Shown: positions 7,377 to 19,756, counted from the first letter of the stretch. The stretch is 64,000 nt of DNA from Nonomuraea rubra (GCF_014207985.1 NZ_JACHMI010000001.1:1595001-1659000), one strand, 5' to 3'. Notes: generated by a model not told the origin, from the letters alone. Translations and numbers: made by a program.

Positions 7377-8156
7377 TTACGCCCGGGAGCGGGGCCTGCG
7401 CAGGCGGAGACCCACGATGGCGGCGAGCATGACCACGAGGCCGGTCAGCATCAGGGCCCGGCCGTCAGGGCCCGCCATCCCGCCGGCACCGGTGTCGACG
7501 CCGCCGGACGGGATGTCGCTGGAGGTGGTCGTGGGCGTGCTGTCCGGCTCGTTCCCGTCCGAGCCGTCGTCCTCCGGGGTGGTGCTGTCGGTCGGGGTCG
7601 TGCTGCCTGTCGGGGTCGTGCTGTCGGAGGGGGTCGAGCCGTCGGCGCCGGTGACGGTGAGCGGGTACTCCGTGGCCGAACCCTTCACCACGCACTCGAC
7701 GAGGCGGTCCTGGGGCGTCAGGCCGAAGTTGATGGAGGCCGCGTGCACCGTGCCGCTGCCGGGCTTGCGGGGGGTGGTCGTCATCGTGGCCGTCGGGGGG
7801 ATCGCGACGGGCTCGCCGGGGATGACCATGCCGAGGTCGGCGACGCCGGTGGCCGAGGTCAGGTCGTCGATGCCGCTGATGCCGGCGTACACGTACATCT
7901 TGAGCTCGCCCTCCATGCCCGTGGCGGGGGCCACCAGCTCCTTGCCCGTGACGAACGCGCCGCTCCACCCGATCGTCAGCTGCTGGTCCACGGTGGCCTG
8001 CGCGGGCACGGTCAGCTCGACGTCGAGGCTGACCTCCTGCTTCTCGCTCGTGGCCGTGGTGGTGCACTCGTACACCACGGTGGCGGCCGCCTCGGCGGGT
8101 GAGGCGGCGAACGGGAGGATCGTGGCGGCGGCTAAGGCGGCCAGGTGGACACGCAC
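7377..8156 (-). CDS. Membrane-anchored surface protein with Ser/Thr-rich stalk
   Basis: 259 residues. Signal peptide at 1-23 (…PFAASPAEAAA). An all-beta domain at about 25-165 contains two cysteines (ECTTT near 30 and VECVVK near 155). A low-complexity stalk of Ser-Thr-Pro-Asp runs from about 175 to 215 with repeats of the type STTPTGSTTPTDSTTP. A transmembrane helix (ALMLTGLVVMLAAIVGLRL) and an Arg-rich tail RRPRSRA complete it. The layout is that of sortase-type wall proteins, but no LPxTG is present, so it is anchored by the helix alone. Ligand or partner unknown. Confidence 0.8.
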   Translation of the reverse strand: MRVHLAALAAATILPFAASPAEAAATVVYECTTTATSEKQEVSLDVELTVPAQATVDQQLTIGWSGAFVTGKELVAPATGMEGELKMYVYAGISGIDDLTSATGVADLGMVIPGEPVAIPPTATMTTTPRKPGSGTVHAASINFGLTPQDRLVECVVKGSATEYPLTVTGADGSTPSDSTTPTGSTTPTDSTTPEDDGSDGNEPDSTPTTTSSDIPSGGVDTGAGGMAGPDGRALMLTGLVVMLAAIVGLRLRRPRSRA

Positions 8157-8264
8157 GGCGGCTCTCCCTCGGGCTGGGGGTGCATCAAGGATGGTATCGG
8201 CGCCGGCGTAAGTGGCGAAAAAACCGGAAGCTTCCCAGCTTGCTGAGTGATAGGAAGAACAGCC

Positions 8265-8672
8265 ATGACATCAGGTGTTCGACTCATCCGCAACGACCAG
8301 CTCGCACAGGTCGAGTACGCATATGCCGCCACCGTGGACGCCCCCGTACGCTCGATCTGGGTCGCGGGCGCCTGCCCCCTCGACCTCGACGGCAAGACGG
8401 TCGCCGTAGGCGACTACGCAGGCCAGGCGCACCAGGTGATGCGCAACCTCGTCACGGCACTCGAAGGCGCCGGCGCCTCGCTGACCGACCTCGTCAAGAC
8501 CACCGTGTACGTGGCCTCCACCCGCCAGGAAGACCTGGTGAAGGCGTGGCAGGTGTACCGGGAGTACATGGGGGAGCACGACGTCCCGAGCACGCTGCTC
8601 GGCGTCACCGTGCTCGGCTACAGCGACCAGCTCGTCGAGGTCGAGGCGGTGGCGGTGATCGCCCCCTCGTGA
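8265..8672 (+). CDS. RidA/YjgF/Rid family protein
   Basis: 135 residues from the ATG preceded by AGGAAG (8253-8258). Family features: VEYAYAATVDAP.RSIWVAGACPLD near the N-terminus, GDYAGQAHQVMRNLVTALEGAGASLTDLVKTTVYVAS in the middle, and the closing ..LLGVTVLGYSDQLVEVEAVAV. Rid proteins are trimers that hydrolyse reactive enamines and imines made by PLP enzymes. The family's arginine near the C-terminus is not obvious here: the motif reads LVEVEAVAV without the usual Arg-Glu start. It may therefore belong to a non-deaminating Rid subgroup. A perfect GGAAGCTTCC lies 30 bases upstream. Confidence 0.85.
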   Translation: MTSGVRLIRNDQLAQVEYAYAATVDAPVRSIWVAGACPLDLDGKTVAVGDYAGQAHQVMRNLVTALEGAGASLTDLVKTTVYVASTRQEDLVKAWQVYREYMGEHDVPSTLLGVTVLGYSDQLVEVEAVAVIAPS

Positions 8673-8741
8673 CCGCTCCTGCCGATCGCAGTTTCGCAGG
8701 CGTCTCTATACGGTGAGTAATGCGGCTGCCACACTACGCTC

Positions 8742-9383
8742 ATGAGTATGTTTCGGTCGGCCGACGGTCTGCCCGATCACGGGTGCGGCGCGCTCGGCAG
8801 GGTGGCGCACGGAGCGCTGACGGCACCGCTCGACCCCGGCGAGGCGCCCGGCCTGCCCAGGCTCTTCCTCGGTTACAACACGCTGCCCGATCCGCCGTTC
8901 CCCCTGGCCGGGTTCATCGAGTACGAGATGGACCCCAGGGTGGCGGAGCACGACCTCGGCACCGTGCTGCGCTTCCTCGCCGAGTCGTTGCGGGCGCAGC
9001 CGGTGCCGCCCGAGGGCACGTACGACGACGTGCACCGGCGCAGCGCGGCGGTGCTGCGGGTGGACGCCATGGTGGTCGTCTTCGCGGGCCGGGCCTTCAG
9101 CCCCGAGCAGAGCGCGCCCGCCCGCGCCCTGTGGGAGAACCTCGCCGAGGGCTACTACCGCGAGGGCGACGCGGAGGCGTGCGCGGGCGCGCGGGAGGCG
9201 CTGGTGGGGCTGGGGGTTGACCGGGCGGACAGCCGCGTGATCCTCCTGGCCGAGCGGTGCCCGTCCGGCGAGCACGCCCGCCCCGAACGGGTGGGCGAGT
9301 CCCCCGAGGGAACGCTCTACGACCTGCTGGGCGAGCTCCTGGACGCCCAGTACCGCTGGACGCGCGCGGCATTCGGGCTCTGA
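8742..9383 (+). CDS. Hypothetical protein, unknown family
   Basis: 213 residues, soluble, acidic, with no domain I recognise. The N-terminus carries LFLGYNTLPDPPFPLAGFIEYEMDPRVAEHDLG, and the C-terminal half is helical (LWENLAEGYYREGDAEACAGAREALVGLG). Two in-frame ATGs lie at 8742 and 8748. A -10-like TACGCT at 8735-8740 ends 7 bases before the second, which suggests a leaderless transcript starting at 8748. No ribosome-binding site precedes either. It stands alone between RidA and an NmrA-type reductase. Confidence 0.65.
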   Translation: MSMFRSADGLPDHGCGALGRVAHGALTAPLDPGEAPGLPRLFLGYNTLPDPPFPLAGFIEYEMDPRVAEHDLGTVLRFLAESLRAQPVPPEGTYDDVHRRSAAVLRVDAMVVVFAGRAFSPEQSAPARALWENLAEGYYREGDAEACAGAREALVGLGVDRADSRVILLAERCPSGEHARPERVGESPEGTLYDLLGELLDAQYRWTRAAFGL

Positions 9384-9408
9384 GTGGTGCCCCGGCTAGG
9401 GTGCCGTT

Positions 9409-10254
9409 ATGTCGTTCATCGTCACCACCGGCGCCACCGGGCGGCTGGGCGGCCGGGTCGCCGCGCTGCTCGCCGCCGCCGGTGCCGAGCAGCGGCTCGT
9501 CTCCCGGCACGCCACCGGGCGCGCCCCGCGCCTCGACCGCGCCACGGCCGCCGACGCCTCGTACGGGGATCGCGCGGCGATGCGGCAGGCGCTCGACGGG
9601 GCCTCGACCGTGCTGTTCGTGTCGGCGTCGGAGAGCGCCGACCGCCTCGGCCAGCACCGTACGTTCGTGGACGCCGCCCGCGACGCCCGCGTCTCCCATC
9701 TCGTGTACGTCTCGTTCTACGGCGCGTCCCCTGAGGCGACGTTCACGCTGGCACGCGACCACTGGGCGACCGAGCAGTACATCCGCGAGAGCGGCCTGAC
9801 CTTCACCTTCCTGCGCGACAACCTGTACGCCGACTTCCTGCCCGGCATGGCGGGCAACGACGGCGTGATCAGGGGACCGGCCGGGCAGGGCCGGGTGGCG
9901 GCCGTGGCGCAGGACGACATCGCGGAGGCGGCGGCCGGCGTGCTGCTGGGGCCGAAGGAGCACGAAGGGGTCACCTACCACCTGACCGGGCCGCAGGCGT
10001 TGACGCTGGACGAGGTCGCCGCCACGATCGGCGCGGCGACCGGGCGGGACGTCACCTATCACGCCGAGACGGTGCCGGAGGCGTACGCGTCCCGGGAGAT
10101 CTTCGGCGCGCCCGGATGGCAGGTGGAGGCGTGGGTGTCGACGTACCTGGCGATCGCGGCAGGGGAGCTCGAAGGGGTCACCGGCGATATCCCCGCACTC
10201 ACCGGGCATCCGGCCACCAGCCTGGCGGAACTCCTAGACCGCGAACACCTGTGA
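9409..10254 (+). CDS. NmrA/SDR-type NAD(P)-binding oxidoreductase
   Basis: 281 residues. Rossmann start [28 protein letters not shown] gives the GxxGxxG dinucleotide motif at 8-14. [26 protein letters not shown] and [23 protein letters not shown] follow, as in NmrA/QorB-like quinone reductases. The QorB-type ending with …[26 protein letters not shown] is complete. This is an intact relative of the broken gene at 2009-2615. TAGGGT at 9395-9400 lies 8 bases before the ATG and no ribosome-binding site is seen, so the message is probably leaderless. Its last 21 bases overlap the convergent VOC gene. Confidence 0.85.
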   Translation: MSFIVTTGATGRLGGRVAALLAAAGAEQRLVSRHATGRAPRLDRATAADASYGDRAAMRQALDGASTVLFVSASESADRLGQHRTFVDAARDARVSHLVYVSFYGASPEATFTLARDHWATEQYIRESGLTFTFLRDNLYADFLPGMAGNDGVIRGPAGQGRVAAVAQDDIAEAAAGVLLGPKEHEGVTYHLTGPQALTLDEVAATIGAATGRDVTYHAETVPEAYASREIFGAPGWQVEAWVSTYLAIAAGELEGVTGDIPALTGHPATSLAELLDREHL

Positions 10255-10650
10255 ATCGTCGGCGAACGCCTTGAACTCCAGCGCGTTCCCCGCCGGGTCC
10301 AGCAGGAACATCGTCCACTGCTCGCCGGGCAGGCCCTCGAAGCGCAGGTACGGCTCGATGACGAACGCGGTGCCCGCCTCGCGGAACCGGTCGGCCAGTT
10401 TGTGGAATTCCGGAATTGTCAGGATCAGCCCGAAGTGCGGGACCGGCACGTCGTGGCCGTCCACCGGGTTGTGCACCCGCTCGGCGCGTGCCGGGGCGAG
10501 GTGGGTGACGAACTGGTGGCCGTGCAGGTTCCAGTCGATCCAGCGGTCGGAGCTGCGGCCCTGCGCACAGCCGATCAGCTCGCCGTAGAAGTGGCGGGCG
10601 GCGTCCAGGTCGTCCACGGGGACGGCGAGGTGGAAGCGGGGGAGATCCAT
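10234..10650 (-). CDS. VOC (glyoxalase/bleomycin-resistance) superfamily protein
   Basis: 138 residues. Two beta-alpha-beta-beta-beta modules: [28 protein letters not shown]… and [23 protein letters not shown]…, ending [21 protein letters not shown]. His7, the second-module His (PHFG) and the C-terminal Glu (NALEFK) are where this superfamily binds a metal, so it may be a metal-dependent enzyme and not only a binding protein. GGAAGGA lies upstream of the ATG. The 3' end overlaps the convergent reductase gene. Confidence 0.85.
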   Translation of the reverse strand: MDLPRFHLAVPVDDLDAARHFYGELIGCAQGRSSDRWIDWNLHGHQFVTHLAPARAERVHNPVDGHDVPVPHFGLILTIPEFHKLADRFREAGTAFVIEPYLRFEGLPGEQWTMFLLDPAGNALEFKAFADDSQVFAV

Positions 10651-10720
10651 GCTGGGGTCCTTCCGGGGTCGGTGATCACTTGAGTACCCGGGAGGTCGCG
10701 TCCGTACGCCGGGCGCCTTG

Positions 10721-13974
<3,254 letters not shown>

Positions 13975-14108
13975 GAGAGAAGTGACTCCTGAGACGGGTG
14001 CGGTGGATCTTTACGTACGATAGCGACCCGTATCAGGATTTGTAGTGAAGTCGAGTACTTGTCCGAAATCCTCCGGCAGTCCGGCGCCCCGGCAGCGAGG
14101 AGCCAGCA

Positions 14109-14804
14109 ATGCGCCTGACCACGGACGCCGAACTGGAACAGTCGACGGTGGTCGCCAACACCCTCATGAACCGCGAACGCCGCCTCCCCGGCTACAACCG
14201 CGAGCTCGGCCTCGACATCCCGGCCGTCCTGCGCCGCACCGCGACCAACGGGCCCGCCCGCTGGCTCGACCTGTGCTGCGGAGCCGCGTACGCCCTCGGC
14301 GAGGCCACCCACCTCCTCGGCCGGGACGCCGAGATCGTCGGCATGGACCTCGTGGACTTCTTCGCCTGCCGCCCCGACCCCCCGCGCCTCCGCCTCATCA
14401 CGGCCTCCGCCACCACCTGGCACCCGGACGAGCCCTTCGACCTCATCACCTGCGTCCACGGCCTCCACTACATCGGCGACAAACTCACCCTCCTGACCAG
14501 GATCGTCACCTGGCTGGCGGAGGACGGCCTCTTCGTCGCCAACTTCGACACAGCGAGCATCCGGCTGGAGGACGGCGCTCCGGCCGGCCGCCGCCTCACC
14601 GCCGCCCTCCGCTCGCAGGGTCTTACGTACGACGCCCGTACGAAGAGAATCCGCTGCACCGGCCCCCGCACCCTCGACCTCCCCTACCGCTACCTCGGCG
14701 CCGACGACCAGGCCGGCCCCAACTACACCGGCCAGCCCGCCGTCGACTCCTACTACGCGCAGGAAAAACCGGTCGCGTCCCGGCGTACCGGCGGCCTATC
14801 GTGA
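14109..14804 (+). CDS. Class I SAM-dependent methyltransferase
   Basis: 231 residues. Motif I is ARWLDLCCGAAYALGEATHLLG (about 49-70) and the acidic strand-2 end is EIVGMDLVDFF. The post-II region EPFDLITCVHGLHYIGDKLTLLTRIVTWLAEDGLFVANFD covers motifs IV to VI. Motif I reads LCCGAAYALG where E/DxGxGxG is usual, so cofactor binding may differ. The C-terminal third (TYDARTKRIRCTGPRTLDLPYRYLGADDQAGPNYTG) is not typical and may hold the substrate site. Divergent from the kinase pair. Substrate unknown. Confidence 0.8.
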   Translation: MRLTTDAELEQSTVVANTLMNRERRLPGYNRELGLDIPAVLRRTATNGPARWLDLCCGAAYALGEATHLLGRDAEIVGMDLVDFFACRPDPPRLRLITASATTWHPDEPFDLITCVHGLHYIGDKLTLLTRIVTWLAEDGLFVANFDTASIRLEDGAPAGRRLTAALRSQGLTYDARTKRIRCTGPRTLDLPYRYLGADDQAGPNYTGQPAVDSYYAQEKPVASRRTGGLS

Positions 14805-14837
14805 CCTGGCGTTCACCACGGACCTAGGAGGCCCGCC

Positions 14838-15078
14838 ATGCACCGCGACGAGATGTCCTTTTGAGCCGACCAGCAAGCGCCGCCGGGGGTTCCCTCTAGC
14901 GAGACGCAGGTCAAGCGCGGCGACCGCAGCATCGGCCGCGACAAGGAGCTGATCGAGAAGCTCGGCGGCAACGACCCGTGCCCCTGCGGCTCCGGGCGCC
15001 GCTTTCCGCCGCTGCTGCCGCCCCACCGGCCGGTACGACGACACGCTCGGCCACTACTACGTCCGCGACCGGCCGTGA
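14838..15078 (+). pseudogene. SEC-C motif small protein, interrupted by TGA and a frameshift
   Basis: ATG at 14838 has a perfect AGGAGG six bases upstream. The frame reads MHRDEMSF, a TGA at 14862-14864, then [19 protein letters not shown]… [18 protein letters not shown], the zinc-binding SEC-C motif. At the TTT of 15003-15005 one extra base breaks the frame. Shifting by +1 restores RRCC, completing the CxCx8-9CC metal site, and then [17 protein letters not shown] and TGA at 15076. TGA probably replaces a TGG. Two independent lesions make this a pseudogene unless the assembly is wrong. SEC-C proteins are small zinc proteins related to the SecA tail. Confidence 0.7.
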
Positions 15079-15160
15079 GCCCGCGTCCGCGACTGGCGGT
15101 GATCCCGCGTCCGGGACCGGCGGTGAGCCTGCGTTCGCGACCGGCCGTGAGCCGATTCTG
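15065..15160 (+). repeat. Four tandem 24-bp repeats across the SEC-C gene's end
   Basis: Units at 15065-15088, 15089-15112, 15113-15136 and 15137-15160, of the type GCGACCGGCCGTGAGCCCGC. The first unit contains the stop codon of the SEC-C gene, so this is a stuttered copy of that gene's tail. It ends just before the MFS gene and may have displaced that gene's start. Confidence 0.8.
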
Positions 15161-15261
15161 TCGGTGGGGCCTGGCAAGGTGGCCTTCCTCGGCCCGCGTC
15201 CCCTCCCGCGGGGGCGCGCGGGCCGGAGGGCCGCGAGCCGGAAGGGGGCGCCGAGATCTTC

Positions 15262-16824
15262 TCGCCACTGGCGATCCGTGATTTCCGCCGTTACTACCTG
15301 GGGCAGACGGCCTCGGCGTTCGGTGATTCGCTGACCCCGCTCGCGCTCGCGTTCGCCGTCCTGCATCTCACAGGGTCCCCGGCGGACCTCGGGATCGTCG
15401 TGCTCAGCACCCGGCTGCCCGTCATCGTGCTGACCCTGGTGGGCGGCGCGGCCGGCGACCGGTTCTCGCGGCGTACCATCATGCTGGTCGCCGACCTGCT
15501 CCGCTTCGCGGCGCACGGCGCCACGGCGGTGCTGCTGATCACGGGCACCGCGCAGATCTGGATGCTCGTGGTGCTGCAGCTCGTCGCCGGTGCCGGGTCG
15601 GCGTTCTTCAATCCGGCGGCCGTGGGGCTCATCGGCTCGCTGGCGGGCAGGGAGCACCTCCAGGCGGCCAACTCCCTCATCTCGATCTCCCGCAGCGCCG
15701 CCTCGATCGTCGCGCTGGGGGTGGCAGGGGCGCTGGTGGCGCTGGTCGGGGCGGGGTGGGCGGTGCTGATCGACGCGCTGACGTTCCTGGTGAGCGCGTT
15801 CTACCTGTACTCACTGCCGCGCACGATCACCAGCGACCGGCCGCAGCCGAGCGGCGGGTCGGAGTCGGGCGAGGGGGCGCAGGGTAGCGGTGGGTCGGGG
15901 TCGGGTGGCCGATCGCAGTCGGGTGGCGGGTTGCTGGCGAGCATCGGTGGAGGACTCGCGGAGGTGCGCGGGCGTACGTGGCTGTGGGTGTGGATCGTGC
16001 ACGTGGCCCTGGGCAACATGATCGTGATCTCGCCGATTCTGGTGCTCGGCCCCTACGTCGCCGACCGGCAGCTGGGTGGCGCGCCGGCCTGGTCGGCGAT
16101 CGGCATCGCGTACGCCGTGGGCGGGCTGGCCGGAGGGCTGCTCGGTGCCCGGTGGCGTCCCGCGCGTCCGATGGTGGCGGCTCTGGTGTTCTTCCTGCTC
16201 ATGGCGCCGCTCCCGGCGCTGCTGGCCGGTCCGGCCGATCTGTGGCTGCTGGTGGTGGCGGGCGCCGCGGCGGGGCTGCAGGTCGTGGTTCACAACGTGT
16301 TGCAGACCACTGTGGTCCAGCGGCACGTGCCTGAGGAGTTCGTGGCGCGGGCGACGTCGGTGGTGCTGCTCGGCTCGCTGGTGGCCGCGCCGCTCGGCAT
16401 GGCACTGGCCGGCCCGGCGGCGGCCGCGTTCGGCAGCCGGCCCGTGCTGGTGGTGTGCGCGGTGTTCACCGTGCTGCTGAGCGTCGCCACGCTGTCGGTG
16501 CCGTCCGTCTGGCGCATCCGCGCGGACCCCCGACCGGCCGCACGGACGCCGGCCGCACGGACGCCGGCGGCAGGGACGCCGGCGGCAGGGACGCCGGTGG
16601 CAGGGACGCCGGTGGCAGGGACGCCGGTGGCAGGGACGCCGGTGGCAGAGGGCCCGGAGGCAGGGGGTTCACGTCCGGGCACACCGGTTGCGGAAGGGGC
16701 CGCGCGTGCGGGCACGCTCGGTGCCGAGGGCGTCGCGCGTTCGGGGGGATCCGCTGCGGAAGGGGATGCGCGTCCGAGTAAGAAGGCGGGCGGGGAAGGA
16801 GCTGTCACCTCGGGCGGATCTTGA
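15262..16824 (+). CDS. MFS transporter with no clear start codon
   Basis: Homology to MFS_3/enterobactin-exporter-like permeases begins at [24 protein letters not shown] (from 15262), which holds the first helix. The first in-frame ATG, GTG or TTG, however, is the GTG at 15400, and the frame is closed upstream at 15148. Either a CTG is used or the 5' end was lost or shifted beside the 24-bp repeats. About 12 transmembrane helices follow, with motif [19 protein letters not shown] between TM2 and TM3. An unusual Ser/Gly-rich insert ([11 protein letters not shown]…GGRSQSGGG) sits in the central loop. The C-terminal tail is low-complexity and encoded by 15-bp repeats. Substrate unknown. Confidence 0.7.
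   Translation, partial: SPLAIRDFRRYYLGQTASAFGDSLTPLALAFAVLHLTGSPADLGIVVLSTRLPVIVLTLVGGAAGDRFSRRTIMLVADLLRFAAHGATAVLLITGTAQIWMLVVLQLVAGAGSAFFNPAAVGLIGSLAGREHLQAANSLISISRSAASIVALGVAGALVALVGAGWAVLIDALTFLVSAFYLYSLPRTITSDRPQPSGGSESGEGAQGSGGSGSGGRSQSGGGLLASIGGGLAEVRGRTWLWVWIVHVALGNMIVISPILVLGPYVADRQLGGAPAWSAIGIAYAVGGLAGGLLGARWRPARPMVAALVFFLLMAPLPALLAGPADLWLLVVAGAAAGLQVVVHNVLQTTVVQRHVPEEFVARATSVVLLGSLVAAPLGMALAGPAAAAFGSRPVLVVCAVFTVLLSVATLSVPSVWRIRADPRPAARTPAARTPAAGTPAAGTPVAGTPVAGTPVAGTPVAEGPEAGGSRPGTPVAEGAARAGTLGAEGVARSGGSAAEGDARPSKKAGGEGAVTSGGS
16546..16650 (+). repeat. Seven tandem 15-bp repeats in the MFS gene
   Basis: Unit ACGCCGGTGGCAGGG repeats seven times from 16546 to 16650, encoding TPVAG/TPAAG pentapeptides in the cytoplasmic tail. 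The first three copies differ (GCC, GCG), so the last four are the most recent expansion. Confidence 0.85.
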
Positions 16825-17299
16825 GGATCATGCGCTTGCTGCCCAGCGGCGTGATCTCGATGTGGGCGTCCGCCGTGCTGACGGATCCCGAGCCGCCCAC
16901 GTAGCCACTTATCCCGCTGCCCTCGCTGTCGGCCGTGGCGAAGTACAGCGTCTGCTTGGCGATCTGCTGCACGTGGAACGCCTGGAGGTCGTACTTGGCG
17001 GCGAACCGGATCGTGTCCCCGCCCTTCACCTCGACCTCGCACCGCAGGTCCCGGCACGCCGACAACTTCCGCCCGTCCGCGGCCTTCGTGACCTTCGGGG
17101 CCGGGGAGGAGGAAGGCGAGGGTGAAGGGGAGGCGGACGGCGAGGGTGAAGGGGTGGGGGTGGGGGAGGTGGTGGTGGGCGGGGGTGTGGGGGATGACGC
17201 CTGCGTGCCGGTGCCGCCGCAGCCCGCCACCAGCAGCACGACCCCGGCGCCGACTCCGGCCAGCGCCGCGCCATAACGGGAGGAAACCGTGAGATGCAT
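16805..17299 (-). CDS. Lipoprotein with Pro/Ser/Thr linker, unknown function
   Basis: 164 residues. The ATG at 17299 gives a lipoprotein signal with lipobox LLVAGC (Cys about 27). A linker of alternating Ser/Thr/Pro runs from about 35 to 70. A compact C-terminal domain contains a Cys pair (ACRDLRC), a strand VEVKGGDTIRFAAKYDLQAFHVQQIAKQTLYF and the end [16 protein letters not shown]. No family recognised. The last 20 bases overlap the convergent MFS gene. A GAGAACGAGG stretch upstream of the ATG can serve as ribosome-binding site. Confidence 0.75.
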   Translation of the reverse strand: MHLTVSSRYGAALAGVGAGVVLLVAGCGGTGTQASSPTPPPTTTSPTPTPSPSPSASPSPSPSSSPAPKVTKAADGRKLSACRDLRCEVEVKGGDTIRFAAKYDLQAFHVQQIAKQTLYFATADSEGSGISGYVGGSGSVSTADAHIEITPLGSKRMILKIRPR

Positions 17300-17424
17300 G
17301 GCCTCGTTCTCCTGCGCATCGATGGGAGTACCGCCTGTCACGACGAACCCTGCCGGCATGAGCGCGGGACCCTTCCCGGACACCTCTCTCTATGACGCCT
17401 CTATATATAAGGAGAAATGACGAC

Positions 17425-17727
17425 ATGCTGCACGTGCTGCTCGTCCGCTACACCGCCCGGCCCGACGCGGTGACCCCGCACGTGCCGGGTCACGTGGCCT
17501 ACCTGGAGCGGCACCACGCCGACGGTACGTTCCTGCTGTCGGGCCAGACCGTCCCCGACGACCTCGGCGGCGTCATCCTGGCCACGGGGCCGCGGGAGCG
17601 GGTGGAGCGGGTGGCGGCGGAGGACCCGTTCGCGGTGGCGGGCGTGGCGGCGTACGAGATCGTCACCGTGGACCCCGGCCGGCTGCACGAGAGCCTGCGG
17701 GAGCTGCTCACCAGGAACGATCGGTGA
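17425..17727 (+). CDS. YciI-family protein
   Basis: 100 residues. MLHVLLVRYTARPDAVTPHVPGHVAYLERHHADGTFLLSGQTVP contains the family's histidine (H21) and the Ser-Gly turn, and EDPFAVAGVAAYEIVTVDPGRL closes the ferredoxin-like fold with the conserved DPF. The proteins are small, dimeric and mostly uncharacterised; some act in dehydrochlorination or sigma-linked operons. AAGGAG (17409-17414) precedes the ATG. A TATATA stretch just before it (17403-17408) is a possible -10. The 3' end overlaps the convergent histidine kinase gene by 20 bases. Confidence 0.85.
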   Translation: MLHVLLVRYTARPDAVTPHVPGHVAYLERHHADGTFLLSGQTVPDDLGGVILATGPRERVERVAAEDPFAVAGVAAYEIVTVDPGRLHESLRELLTRNDR

Positions 17728-18940
17728 CCCGCGGCAGCGACACGGCCACGATCAGGCCGCCGCCCTCCCGGGGCCGCGCCCGTACGTCGCCGCCGTGGGC
17801 GACGGCCACCGACCGGACGATCGACAGCCCCAGCCCGGCGCTGGTCCCGGTCACGGCCCGCTCGCCCGCCTGCCGGTGGAACGGCTTGAACAGCAGCGGC
17901 ACGTCGTACGGCGGCACGGCCGGACCGGTGTTGCCCACCTCCACCTCCACCTTGTCCCCCGACACGGTACGGCTGACGACCCGCACCCACCCGGTGCCGT
18001 CGTCGAGGTTGTACCGGATGCCGTTCTCGACCAGGTTGTGCACGAGCCGTTCGAGCAGCAGCGCGTCGCCGGTGGTGGGGGCGGGGGCGACGACCTCGTA
18101 CAGGGTGACCTTGGCGTCGGCGGCCTGGTCGGCGGCCTGGGCGGCCACGTGGGTGACGATGTCGGCCAGGTCGACGGGCGAGCGTTCGGCGACCTCCTGC
18201 TCGGACCTGGCGAGCAGCAGCAGGCCGCTGATGAGGCGCTCGTGGCGGGCGTTGATCTCCAGCAGGCTCTCGCCCAGCTCCTTGACGTCGGGGGAGGCCG
18301 TACGGCGGTGCATGGCCAGCTCGACCAGCGCCCGGTTGAGCGTCAGCGGCGTGCGCAGCTCATGGGAGGCGTTGGCCACGAAGCGGCGCTGCCCGTCGAA
18401 GGAGTGGTCGAGCCGCTCCACCATGGTGTCGAACGTGTCGGCCAGGTCCTTGACCTCGTCCGCGGGTCCGGACAGCGCGATCCGCTCGTGCAGGCCGCGC
18501 TCGGCCATGGGGGCGGCGGCGATCTTGCGGGCGGTGGCGGTGACCAGGTGCAGCGGGGCCAGCACCCGGCCGGCCACCCACCAGCCCAGCCCCACGGCGG
18601 CGCCGCCGACCACGACGAGCGCGATCGCCCCCTGGGCGAGCAGCGAGGTCACGGCGGCGTCGCGCAGCTCCTGCTGCTGCCGCCACAGCCACTCCATCGC
18701 GGCGTCGCCGTACAGGGTGACGCCGTCCTGCTTGATGAAGAGCTGCTTGATCCGGCCGGGCTCGGAGGGGGCGGTGTACCGGTCGTCGAAGGTCCGCACG
18801 AGCTGCTGGTTGAACAGCAGGTACGTGACGCCGAGCAGCACCAGCCCGGCCAGGAAGAAGACGGCCCCGTACACCAGCGTGAGCCGGAGCCGCAGCGTGG
18901 GACGGACGCGGCTGCTCAGCGACGGCGGCAGGAGGTTCAC
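17708..18940 (-). CDS. Sensor histidine kinase (HisKA, HAMP)
   Basis: 410 residues from a GTG that overlaps the regulator's stop (GTGA). TM1 about 18-41, a short extracellular sensor of about 60 residues (FDDRYTAPSEPGRIKQLF…), TM2 about 95-117, and HAMP from VLAPLHLVTATARKIAA. The phosphoacceptor is NASHELRTPL with His193. The ATPase has N-box NLVENGIRYN, G1 EVEVGNTGPAV and G2 GTSAGLGLSIV. Its partner is the OmpR-type regulator just upstream. The divergent lipoprotein/adaptor/ABC operon is the natural target (inferred from layout). Confidence 0.92.
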   Translation of the reverse strand: MNLLPPSLSSRVRPTLRLRLTLVYGAVFFLAGLVLLGVTYLLFNQQLVRTFDDRYTAPSEPGRIKQLFIKQDGVTLYGDAAMEWLWRQQQELRDAAVTSLLAQGAIALVVVGGAAVGLGWWVAGRVLAPLHLVTATARKIAAAPMAERGLHERIALSGPADEVKDLADTFDTMVERLDHSFDGQRRFVANASHELRTPLTLNRALVELAMHRRTASPDVKELGESLLEINARHERLISGLLLLARSEQEVAERSPVDLADIVTHVAAQAADQAADAKVTLYEVVAPAPTTGDALLLERLVHNLVENGIRYNLDDGTGWVRVVSRTVSGDKVEVEVGNTGPAVPPYDVPLLFKPFHRQAGERAVTGTSAGLGLSIVRSVAVAHGGDVRARPREGGGLIVAVSLPRVTDRSW

Positions 18941-19593
18941 GCGATCCTGTACCCCACTCCCGCCACGGTCTCCACGACCGGCGGGTCGGCCAGCTTGCGG
19001 CGCAGCTTGAGTATCGTGAGCCGGACCGCTCCGGTGAACGGGTCGGCGTTCTCGTCCCACGCCTTCTCCAGGAGCTGCTCGGCGGAGACGACGTTGCCGC
19101 CGGCCCGCAGCAGCTCGGCCAGGACGGCGAACTCCTTCTTCGACAGCGGGACGAACCGCCCGTTCCTGAACACCTCCCGCCGCGCGGGGTCGAGCGTGAT
19201 GCCGGCCCGGCGCAGCACGGGCGGCGCGGCGGGCCGCGAGCGCCGGCCCAGCGCCAGCACCCTGGCGGCCAGCTCGGGGAAGGCGAACGGCTTGGTCAGG
19301 TAGTCGTCGGCCCCCATGGACAGGCCGGTCACCCGGTCGTCGAGCTGTGCGGCGGCGGTGAGCATCAGCACCCGCGCGTCGCACTCCGAGGCCACCATCT
19401 CCCGGCAGACCTCGTCGCCGTGCACACGCGGCAGGTCCCGGTCCAGCACGACCACGTCGTAGTCGTTGACCGCGATCCGCTCCAGAGCCGCCTCGCCGTC
19501 GTGTGCCAGATCGACCGCGTGCGTCTCCTCGCGCAGCCACTCGGCAATCGCGTCGGCGAGCATCGGCTCGTCCTCAACCACCAGCACCCGCAT
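18937..19593 (-). CDS. OmpR/PhoB-family response regulator
   Basis: 218 residues. The receiver has acidic pocket E7/D8, phosphoacceptor Asp51 (VVLDRDLP), T78 and Lys100 (YLTKPF). The C-terminal winged helix includes KKEFAVLAELLRAGGNVVSAEQLLEKAWDENADPFTGAVRLTILKLRRKL and ends GVGYRIA. The start is the ATG at 19593, not the longer frame upstream, because MRVLVVEDEP is the canonical first strand. Direct repeats GTTCATCC and GTTCATTC at 19757-19764 and 19769-19776, in front of the divergent lipoprotein gene, are possible binding sites. Confidence 0.92.
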   Translation of the reverse strand: MRVLVVEDEPMLADAIAEWLREETHAVDLAHDGEAALERIAVNDYDVVVLDRDLPRVHGDEVCREMVASECDARVLMLTAAAQLDDRVTGLSMGADDYLTKPFAFPELAARVLALGRRSRPAAPPVLRRAGITLDPARREVFRNGRFVPLSKKEFAVLAELLRAGGNVVSAEQLLEKAWDENADPFTGAVRLTILKLRRKLADPPVVETVAGVGYRIA

Positions 19594-19756
19594 GGCGCAC
19601 CTCAGGCCTTTCCATCCGCTTACAGAGCCGAGTGTGGCGGAGGCGGCATTTGCTCCGAATAAGCCCGCCTCGGCCGCGGAGAACGAGCGCGCCACGGCCG
19701 TGGAGGTGGAAACGCTGAGGAAACACCTCCCCCTATTGCATCTCCCATCGAACGAC

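Noticed and set aside
14862..14864. TGA read as selenocysteine in the SEC-C gene
   Set aside because: No SECIS-like stem or selenoprotein family match. A frameshift further on shows the gene is simply damaged.
15065..15160. CRISPR-like array
   Set aside because: The 24-bp units are contiguous with no spacers, and no cas gene is present.
17708..19540. A 610-residue kinase including a long N-terminal part
   Set aside because: The extra 200 residues are the shifted frame of the response regulator gene. The kinase starts at GTG 18940.
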